From Winogradskyella epiphytica (GTDB taxonomy: Bacteria > Bacteroidota > Bacteroidia > Flavobacteriales > Flavobacteriaceae): 64,000 nucleotides of DNA. Below are positions 9,005 through 16,900 of this stretch, in pieces. Both the position numbers and the translations under genes were made by a program. The DNA is taken from positions 102,953-166,952 of the forward strand of contig NZ_QJTD01000007.1 of the NCBI RefSeq assembly GCF_003217215.1, read 5' to 3'. A model generated the notes under the pieces. That model saw nothing but the letters and a program-made list of their open reading frames with translations, was not told the origin of the DNA and did no database searches. The number at the start of each line of letters is the position of its first letter. The stretch's first letter is position 1.

Positions 9005-9874
9005 CTAAGCCTTAGTATCGATAACTGGCTTTTCATAAAATGTAAGTCGAATTCCTAAGAGCAGTATAATTCCACCAATTACCATTTGTAGAGAAACTTG
9101 CTCGTCAAGTAGCCACCAAGCTAATATAGAAGCTAAAACAGCCTGACCTAATAAACTCACGGACACACGTGTTGCACGCATATGCTTAGTCGCATAACTA
9201 ATGAGTAACCAGGCCATAAGTTGACACACCAAACCCTGAACTACTAAAGACCACCAACCTGCAGCTGAAAATCCACTAAATGGTTCATCGAGAGCATAAC
9301 TCAATGAACCCAAAGCAACCACAGAAGACAATAAACTAACGGTCATAAAAGTCATGACTTCCATTTCACCTAAGATTCGTTTACTTGTTAACATATAAAC
9401 GGCGTACAGCATTCCTGATAAGATACCAAAGATGAAAGCCAGGTTAAAATCAAAATTTATAAATAAATCGAAACCTACTAATAGCACCATTCCAATAATC
9501 GCTACAACGGTTCCAATCCAAAAGTTTCTTCTAGGTTTATCTTTTAAGAAAAAGAAAGCACCAATGCCTACCCATACAGGCGAAAGGTTAGTTAACAAAG
9601 TAGCTTGGGTAGCGGTTGATTGCTGAATAGCGATATTCCAGACCCCAACATCTAATCCAAAGACGACACCACAAAGCATGGACATAAATAATGCTTTTCT
9701 AGACGTAATTTTGAACTGTTTTGTTATGAATACATAAGGCACAATTAATGCCGAAGCAATAGCCATTCTATAGAATGCCGAAACTAGTCCTGGTGATAAA
9801 TTTAACTTTACCAATATTGGGAAAATTGATATACAGATTATACCAACAGCCAAAGCAATTCTTGGTTTCGTCAT
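9005..9874 (-). CDS. DMT-superfamily transporter with two EamA domains
   Basis: This 289-residue integral membrane protein has about ten hydrophobic segments forming two EamA repeats: the first contains NLSPVWVGIGAFFFLKDKPRR, the second LLGQAVLASILAWWLLDEQVSLQMVIGG in part. EamA proteins are usually metabolite exporters (amino acids, nucleotides or drugs); the substrate cannot be called. The short acidic-basic C-terminus (EKPVIDTKA) is cytosolic by analogy. The gene is divergent from the tmRNA region. Confidence 0.88.
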   Translation of the reverse strand: MTKPRIALAVGIICISIFPILVKLNLSPGLVSAFYRMAIASALIVPYVFITKQFKITSRKALFMSMLCGVVFGLDVGVWNIAIQQSTATQATLLTNLSPVWVGIGAFFFLKDKPRRNFWIGTVVAIIGMVLLVGFDLFINFDFNLAFIFGILSGMLYAVYMLTSKRILGEMEVMTFMTVSLLSSVVALGSLSYALDEPFSGFSAAGWWSLVVQGLVCQLMAWLLISYATKHMRATRVSVSLLGQAVLASILAWWLLDEQVSLQMVIGGIILLLGIRLTFYEKPVIDTKA

Positions 9875-10086
9875 AACTAAACGCTTTAATTTGAAGTCGG
9901 CTAATTTAAGACATAATCTAATACCTAATTGGATTAAATTAGATATTCACGAAGTATTTTCTATTAGGCTTTTATGTCAGTATTTCATTAAAATTTCAAT
10001 ATTAAAACCGCATATGACAAATAGGGAGCTGGCACAGTTTTTGAACAATCTTAAATGGATTTGTGAAATTAGCCAAAACTTTTTGG

Positions 10087-10094
10087 TAACTTTG
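10087..10094 (+). promoter_or_regulatory. Candidate promoter (-7 TAACTTTG) for the structured RNA and tmRNA
   Basis: TAACTTTG followed by GC is an exact TAnnTTTG match, with a TTTG upstream at a slightly long spacing (about 23 bp). The predicted start near 10101 precedes both the structured RNA and tmRNA, and no second strong -7 box lies between them. Confidence 0.6.
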
Positions 10095-10132
10095 CAATTC
10101 TCGAAACAAGAAATAGTTTTTCTTGTGGAGAT

Positions 10133-10226
10133 GCGTTAGGGGTTGAAGCGGCATCCTTTTGCTTTATTGGCAAAAGATATAGCGGAAGACCCGACTCTGC
10201 GAAGCGATAGCGAAGTAGAGTAACGC
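10133..10226 (+). ncRNA. Structured RNA upstream of tmRNA, resembling a widespread flavobacterial RNA motif
   Basis: Bases 10133-10226 fold into nested stems. An outer GCGTTA/TAACGC (10133-10138 with 10221-10226) encloses GGGTT/GACCC (10140-10144 with 10188-10192), which encloses a perfect CTTTTGC/GCAAAAG hairpin (10156-10162 with 10170-10176). A third hairpin, ACTCT/AGAGT, is at 10194-10221, although its last base competes with the outer stem. The unpaired flanks read GAAGCGGCATC and ATATAGCGGA, which I recall as recurrent in Flavobacteria genomes; it may be the flavo-1 family, but I cannot verify the name. It lies 19 bases before tmRNA and may be processed from the same transcript. Confidence 0.55.
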
Positions 10227-10245
10227 CCAAAAAACATCATTTAAT

Positions 10246-10642
10246 GGGGTCGACTGGTTTTGACAGCGAGATTAATTAAATGGTAAGCACGTCGTGTAAT
10301 GGTTTTGAAACACGTAAAAGGCTGAACCAACTTTTTAAACGGCGAGAATAACTACGCTTTAGCTGCATAATCTGAATTACAGTAAGATTCGTGCTCATTC
10401 CTACTAGGTAGGAAGGCTAAATGTCTCCAGAAAGCCTTGGTTAATGGCGTTCTTTTTTGAGGCATCGTAAAAATTGACTAAGATAAGGTAGAGCTTTGAT
10501 GCCTTTTCGAGATTAAGAAGCTAAGCTAAAAGTGGGTTGTCTTTAACCAGCTTTTAGTCGAAAAAACAAGAAAAGAATAAACGTGTAGAAAGCTCTTTGG
10601 TTACTTGTTTGGACGAGAGTTCGATTCTCTCCGACTCCACTA
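10246..10642 (+). ncRNA. ssrA: Transfer-messenger RNA (tmRNA)
   Basis: This is a one-piece tmRNA of about 397 bases. The acceptor strand GGGGTCG (10246-10252) pairs with CGACTCC (10632-10638), with one G-U pair. GAGTTCGATTCTC forms the T arm and loop, and the TLD 5' part contains GACTGGTTTTGACAG. The discriminator is A10639 and the next bases are CTA, so the 3' CCA is not fully encoded and must be added or repaired. A tag reading frame lies at 10341. It rescues stalled ribosomes together with SmpB, which is not in this window. A strong terminator follows. Confidence 0.96.
10341..10370 (+). other. tmRNA tag peptide reading frame (GENNYALAA)
   Basis: GGC GAG AAT AAC TAC GCT TTA GCT GCA TAA encodes GENNYALAA followed by a stop. 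After the charged alanine this gives (A)GENNYALAA, with the usual ALAA degradation signal. Confidence 0.92.
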
Positions 10643-10648
10643 CAATAA

Positions 10649-10676
10649 CCCCGTATTTTAATAAATACGGGGTTTT
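10649..10676 (+). terminator. Intrinsic terminator of ssrA
   Basis: A perfect 10-bp stem CCCCGTATTT/AAATACGGGG with a TAAT loop is followed by TTTT. Confidence 0.93.
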
Positions 10677-10844
10677 GATTTTATTTAGTGTCAGTTTGAG
10701 TGAGATTTTCGAATTTTACCACCTCAATAAATACCATATCTAACTAACATTTTTTAATGAGATTATAAATAATACTCAGTTCCTAAAAAGATCCCAAGAT
10801 TAGATTTAACATCAACTCCAGTGAGCTACTGTTATTTCCACAAC

Positions 10845-11798
10845 TTAGATTCTTGACATGTGTAATACTTTAATCTTTGATCTATCATTAGTATCGCGAA
10901 CTAAAATGGTGAAAAAATGATGTTCATCATTATTAAAATCACCACCTGCAGAATACGAAAGATTACCAACATCTATTACAGTTTTCCATTCTCCGTTTGC
11001 ATTGACATCTACAAACCTCCAGTCTTCAATTATCCTACTAAATTCAACTGGTCTATCCTCATAATTATCAGCTGTTACCGTGCCACTTTGAACTCTAATT
11101 TCTACTTTATGTCTTTTTTTCGTGAGCCCTTCCACAGAAATTTTACCATTTACGCCTTGATTCTGAGCAATATTACTCTCAGGCGAAGTAATTGAAACAT
11201 AACTACCTTTTAATTCGTTTGAATTATCTCTTCTTTCTCCGGTTATAGGGTCTATTGTTGAATGTTGCACTTGCTCTGGCTGGATAATTAATTGCGGATT
11301 AATTTCTCTAATTACTTTGTCATTCACTTTAGCACGAGCAATGAAACGGATCTTTTCTTTAGTTGTAACAACAACTTTAACTTCTCCAGAACGCTGTACT
11401 TTACGTGGCAACTGCTTTGATTTCTGCTTTAAAGCTAATAATTGAGAAGCAACAACCTCGTATTTTAAGTTTTTTGCACCTTCTGGAGCCCACAAGTTAA
11501 TAGGTATACTTTTCCACTTTCCTTTATTATTAGATACGATTTCAAAAGAGCCTAAACTTTCATTACCTCCATCAAAAACGGCCTTAATATTAACTAGAAC
11601 TTTACTGTTAATTGGAGCTACCCCTTCAATAGTAAGCGGTGAAGTTACATTGGAATTTTCTTTAGGAGACGTGATAGCGAGCTCTGTATTTTTTGCTTTA
11701 ATACGTGTTTGAGTGGTAACGTCAATTTTCTGTGCAAAGGACGGAGTCGCTGATAATAGAAAACCTATTGTCCCTATTATTAAGATTGATTTTTTCAT
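10845..11798 (-). CDS. Secreted protein with two Ig-like repeats, unknown function
   Basis: The 317-residue protein has an N-terminal signal peptide, MKKSILIIGTIGFLLSATPSFAQ (cleavage after FA-Q or SFA). Two similar modules each begin with an ITSP motif: ITSPKENSNVTSPLTIEG (about 43) and ITSPESNIAQNQGVNG (about 203). These resemble bacterial Ig-like (Gmad2/BACON-type) beta sandwiches. A basic linker lies around 125-140. There is no lipobox and no T9SS sorting tail, so it is probably periplasmic. It is the first of several minus-strand secreted proteins of unknown function. Confidence 0.72.
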   Translation of the reverse strand: MKKSILIIGTIGFLLSATPSFAQKIDVTTQTRIKAKNTELAITSPKENSNVTSPLTIEGVAPINSKVLVNIKAVFDGGNESLGSFEIVSNNKGKWKSIPINLWAPEGAKNLKYEVVASQLLALKQKSKQLPRKVQRSGEVKVVVTTKEKIRFIARAKVNDKVIREINPQLIIQPEQVQHSTIDPITGERRDNSNELKGSYVSITSPESNIAQNQGVNGKISVEGLTKKRHKVEIRVQSGTVTADNYEDRPVEFSRIIEDWRFVDVNANGEWKTVIDVGNLSYSAGGDFNNDEHHFFTILVRDTNDRSKIKVLHMSRI

Positions 11799-11895
11799 AA
11801 TTTATTTTATTTAAAAGATTATATTACAAAGGAGACAGCTCCCTTTTATATATGTATTGATTACTTTTAGCCTAATGAAAAAGTAAAAACTGTTA

Positions 11896-12390
11896 TTATT
11901 CAAGCTTGCTAAAGACAAAAACCTCAACCACAGGCCCCGCTCCCTCATCATTATAATTTTCACGTTTAAACTCGTTAGAGATTTCCTCTAATTTCAAACT
12001 CATATTATTAATGTAAATAATTCTATATTCAGTAATTGGTGGAAATGGACTATCTTGATAAGGGTCACTATCCGCCAAATCAACTTTTAATTTATTTCCT
12101 TCCACCCTATAACGACCTATAAAATAATGGTTAACAACACAATTTTGATCATACCATCGTAAGGACATTTTATTATCTGAAGAGAAATGAATCCTATCAC
12201 TTTCGTTGTGGCATATATTTATATAATTCTGAAGTCTCTCATTTGAACCATTAACAACGGTACCCGTTTCTTCGAAAGACCAATTTCCCCATAAGCTACC
12301 TGGCAACTTCTGTTGTACAGATGCACAGCTCAATATCATAATTGAAATAATAAGAATGATTATAAAATTAATAAGTTTTAAATTAGACAT
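11896..12390 (-). CDS. Lipoprotein of unknown function
   Basis: This 164-residue protein has a hydrophobic signal ending in IMILSCAS, a good lipobox. The mature part reads GSLWGNWSFEETGT, then a beta-rich domain with KMSLRWYD, YFIGRYRVEGNKLKVDL and VVEVFVFSKLE. This layout resembles lipocalin-like or META-type small lipoproteins that measure residual glucose-type ligands, but similarity is not strong enough to name a family. It lies among other lipoprotein genes transcribed in the same direction. Confidence 0.65.
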   Translation of the reverse strand: MSNLKLINFIIILIISIMILSCASVQQKLPGSLWGNWSFEETGTVVNGSNERLQNYINICHNESDRIHFSSDNKMSLRWYDQNCVVNHYFIGRYRVEGNKLKVDLADSDPYQDSPFPPITEYRIIYINNMSLKLEEISNEFKRENYNDEGAGPVVEVFVFSKLE

Positions 12391-12443
12391 CTTATGAGTT
12401 TTTTAATGAAGTAGACAAGCCCATTTAATCAAAAACTTTGTTT

Positions 12444-13078
12444 TCAATAATTAGGAACTCTAACCTCAACTTTCCCTTTAATCTGAGATATGTTTTCGTC
12501 ATAGTCTTCAAAGGAACCATCGAAGACCAAAGTTTAGCCCACTGCCCCTCCTTCTGGATTCTGAAATGCGAATTTAACATTGGATAAATTTACCGTTCCA
12601 GACAAACTATTTTGAGCATCCGTACTTGGGGGATTAATGGTTAGTATTATATGAGATACTTCATCATGATCTTCAGAACCATCTGATAAATGAGCTGTGT
12701 TTCCGTTGTTATCATAGAAGAACATTCCACTAATGATAATGTCATCATTAGCTATTCTAAGGACAATCCCTTTTCCATTATCTGCATTACTATAATTCGA
12801 ATAATTATTGTCCATAAAACCTGTTTTAGAAGTGTTTTCGATTTCTCCTTTCAAATGACGTGCATTAGCAGCCCTGGATTAATCGAGATATCATAGGTAT
12901 GGTTCTCGCTCTTCACTTTCGATTCAATATTTTGAACCGTTTCATTTTCACTATTTTTCTCTACAGTGGCATTTGACTTTTTATCGTCTCCACAGCTGAT
13001 ATTAAAGGTCATACTTATAACGAAAAGCAGAAACAATAACTTGTTGAATACCTTTATTTTTGAAATTTTAGTTTTCAT
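12444..13078 (-). pseudogene. Decayed lipoprotein gene: one frameshift and one in-frame stop
   Basis: The N-terminal part (13078-12851) has a lipoprotein signal (ISMTFNISCGDD) and reads to SINPGLLMHVI-stop. A one-base shift near 12876-12883 joins it instead to PG/AANARHLKGEIENTSKTG, which continues to GGAVG and a TAA at 12534-12536. Past that TAA the same frame continues as TLVFDGSFEDYDENISQ to VRVPNY-stop at 12444. Restored, it would be about 208 residues. Alternatively the second frame could start at a TTG (12854) overlapping the first stop, but the internal TAA still truncates the product. The family is unrecognised. Confidence 0.7.
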
Positions 13079-13198
13079 AATAATTACTTGTAATTTTTTT
13101 AAGATTGAACCTTTTAAAGACGTCCATATAAAGCTTTCTGGTTCAAATATATTTCCTAATCGTTGAACGAACTGGCGATGGTTTTACAACTGGACGAA

Positions 13199-13729
13199 TC
13201 ACAGCTTCTTTAAAACTAGCTTAGCTAATTTTAGAGTTTTCTCCCTATTTGACGCGGCATCTTCAGAGGTTTTGGATCTTATGTGGACCATTTTTCCTTT
13301 GTACAAAATGGTGATCTGATTCATTTTCTTGCTCCACGTAGCCTTTTCTTCTATACCCTTTTCCTCTACGCCATCATCATAAGAAGAGATGGCCTTATTA
13401 TATTTCTCGTCATTCGCCTTGTCAACGAATACAATACTCATTTCCGGATGAAACTTAGTATCATACCCCATAAACTTAGCCTCCCAGGATACCGATTCCC
13501 ATTTATAAAAACATGACGGATAGTTTCTGCTTTTATCTTTCATTGTTGTTTCCGCTTCTTTTGGTATTAATAGGATGTTTTTTATTTCATCTTCACTTAA
13601 AAACTCACAGGGTAATTCAGCATAGTTCTTATTTGATGATTTAGCATTAGATTCAGAGGTTGCCTTTAAGTTGTTTTCACATGATAGCATGCCAAAACAC
13701 ATAAGGAAAAACAGAACTGTCGTTTTCAT
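13199..13729 (-). CDS. Lipoprotein of unknown function
   Basis: This 176-residue protein starts MKTTVLFFLMCFGMLSCEN, an SPII signal with Cys at 17. The mature part has a conserved-looking LPCEFLSEDEIKNIL start, a second Cys in YPSCFYKWES and a third region AKFMGYDTKFHPEMSIVFVDK. The pattern (PC-L-x-E-x-I, then C-x-Y-x-W) resembles DUF3558-like small lipoproteins, but I cannot assign it. It follows the decayed lipoprotein gene in the same orientation. Confidence 0.7.
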   Translation of the reverse strand: MKTTVLFFLMCFGMLSCENNLKATSESNAKSSNKNYAELPCEFLSEDEIKNILLIPKEAETTMKDKSRNYPSCFYKWESVSWEAKFMGYDTKFHPEMSIVFVDKANDEKYNKAISSYDDGVEEKGIEEKATWSKKMNQITILYKGKMVHIRSKTSEDAASNREKTLKLAKLVLKKL

Positions 13730-13946
13730 TATTTTTGGTTTTAATATGTTGCGTCACCATCACCTCGTGCAATGGCAATCTTAATATGGAGAGGGGATTT
13801 GCCTTTTTAATGAAAAGCTGTTATGATTAAAATTAGTATTAAAATTGATTTACATAATTATAGACTTTACATTCCGTCTAAATATAATTGCCCAACCCTA
13901 AATTAGCATTTTTACTATTCAAGGCCAGGCTATTAATTAGTTGAGT

Positions 13947-16900
13947 TTAAAACTTTATCACCTTAGTGTATTCTGTTTTTCCTACTTGTGTCAATTTAAC
14001 TATATAAGCACCTCCATCTAAGTCTTCTCCAAAAATGTAAACATCTTTAGGGTTAAAATCACCTTTATGGACTAACTTGTTATTCAAGTCATAAACATGT
14101 ATAGATACTCTGTCTTTATAATTTTCAGTTTTATACTTTAATTTGAAGTAATTGTCAGATGGATTTGGCCATGTCTTAACTACTGAAGAGTTCTTCTTTA
14201 GATCATCATCTTCATCATCTTGATCATTATCTTGATCCGAATGGTCATTGGTGTCAATAACAGCACATGGGCTACAGATTGTATCTGCGTTCCAAATGAC
14301 ATTCTTATCAGCTTTTACTTCTTCAGCAATAAATAAACCAGTCATATAAGTTGGGACAGAATTTCTTCCATTCTTTCCTTTTACCTTAATTTCATTATCA
14401 TTCGCATGAATTCGTGCATTGATAGACGATTCTTTCTTCACATCGACATCGTCATCAACGTAAATTGTTACCATATAACCATAAGAGTTAAATAGTGTAC
14501 GTTCTTCAAATTTTAAATCTTCATTGATAAATAAATTGGTACATCCTTCAAATTCGATAGTCACATCTTTTTTAGTCTTTAATTCGTTTATATACACATT
14601 AGACTGTGTAAAAATAGCTGTAGCACCTTTTTTTAATTCAATTTTATCATATACCGAACCTGTAAGTGTTTGAGTTTGGTAACTATCTACCGTTACATCT
14701 GGACTATTTTTATCAGATTCGTTATTGTATAAGAAGTTTGGAATTGTTGGATTAGCTGGTTGATAAATTGCATTAGTCACAGAACTATTTTGCTGTATTT
14801 CAATTCTTGTCGCCTGTGCAAAATCGTCAATTTGACTATTCTTTTTTACTTCAATTTCTCCTCTTCCATCTGTTACTCCAACGCCTCCTGATTGTACTAT
14901 AGTTCCATCTTTTAACTCTACTTCTTCCGTAGCAATTATCGTATACGATGAGGTTAGTGCACCTGGATCAAATTCCGTAACCGTATATTCTACATAAGCC
15001 GTACAGTTAGTTGCAGATGTTACTGTAACACCATAGGTGCCATTTCCTGACACTTCTATTGTTTGAGTCGACTCGCCATTATTCCATAAGTACGAAATCG
15101 CGTCATCACTGTTCGCTGTCAACTCAAGTACAGCTCCTTGACAGAATTCAGGAAGTTCACTTTCTGAAATAGTCACAGAAGGCATAATCCCGTTTACAGT
15201 TACAATTGCCGTACATGTTTCAATATTTCCATTATTATCTGTAATGGTTAGAGTCACCGTATTATCTCCAATATTTGCACAACTAAAGGATGAAGGACTA
15301 ACCTCATAAGTGGCTATCCCGCAATTATCAGAAGAAGCGTTGTCTATATCATCAGGTGTAATGCTTGCTAAACCATTGGCATCTAATGTCACTTGAAAAT
15401 CCATACAACTCACTATTGGTACTTCATTATCAATAACTGTAATGGTCGTTGTACATGATACTATTTGCCCATTTCCATCATCAACAGTCCATGTAACTAC
15501 AGTATCACCTTGAGCTAATACTTCATTTTCAAGGCTTGCTGTTCCGTTTAAATCGTTTGTAATACTAACATCTCCACAGTTATCTCTGAACTCAGCATCA
15601 AACTCCGTTCCTTGTACCGTATAATCACATTTTCCTACATCTGTATCTCTTATAGCGTTCGCAACGCATGATAATACTGGTTCTTCATTATCTTCAACTG
15701 TAATTTCCGTTGTACACGTTGCAGTAAGGCCTGAAGCGTCTACAGCGGTCCATGTGACTACCGTAGTTCCTTTTTGTAATACTTCACCAGCTATACTCGC
15801 TGTTCCATTTAAACTATTACTGATACTACCGCCTTCACAATTGTCGGTAAATGTGGCATCTAATTCAGCACCTTGAATTGTATAATTACATTGTCCTGGA
15901 TCTGTATTTCTAATACCGCTTTCAACACAATTTATAATTGGCTCCATATTATCTAATACGGTGACATAAGCCAAGCACGAATCACTATTACCGTTAACAT
16001 CTGTTACAATAAGGGTTACTTCGATTCCTGTAGAACTGGAACCTTCAACAGTATGACTTCCCAAATTAGACGAATCATCTTCTATCTTTTGTATCCATTC
16101 AGAGCCTAATGACGGGAACCCGTATACATTATCGATATTCCCATCGGTAATATGTGAAGCTCTAACTAAAGTTTTATTAATTGTACTATTACCTCCTTGA
16201 TTCCATGAAGAGCCTGGATCTTGCCCTATTCTCCCAAAGACATCGATATACGTATTGCCATTTCTTAACACAACAGCATCATCTCCATTAAATTGGAGTC
16301 CACCATCTTCTTGATCTGCAAGAGAAGTAAACGCGCTTGAAGCACTTGAATTACAAATAACGAATACCTCACCATCGGCAACACTTCCCTGAAGGTCAAT
16401 AGTTTGACTTGCATACGTATTACCATTAAAAAATACTTGAATTGAATATCCAGCCGTACTTAAATTGACTGTCTCACCAGTTCCATTATAGATTTCGATA
16501 CACTTATTATTTCCACTTCCTTCTATATATTCAGAAATGAATAAATCGTTAGAAGGCGTCACTGTGCCTTCCATTACCACGTCACTACAATCGAAAGTTG
16601 ATCTATCGAGAACCAAAGTATCTATTCCACAGTTATCAAAAGAACCATTATCTAAATCTTCAGGAGCTATACTTGCTTGTCCATTTGCATCTAAATATAC
16701 GGTGATATCCTGACAAACTACTGTTGGTGATTGGTTATCCTCAATCGTTATAACCGATGTACAAAACACAGTTTCTTGGCTTCCATCATTCATCGTCCAG
16801 ATAACTGTTGTGTTTCCTACGGGAAGAATTTCTCCTGCAATTGAATCTGTTCCATTTAAATTGTTTGTAACTGTAATTGTAGTACAATTGTCTGATGCTG

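Noticed and set aside
9891..10139. An 82-codon plus-strand open frame before tmRNA
   Set aside because: It overlaps the tmRNA promoter and the start of the structured RNA, has no protein-like features and no plausible start context.
12851..12854. Translational coupling of two separate small genes by the overlapping TGA/TTG
   Set aside because: The second frame lacks its own features and is interrupted again by TAA at 12534, with coding-like sequence continuing; decay of one gene explains more.
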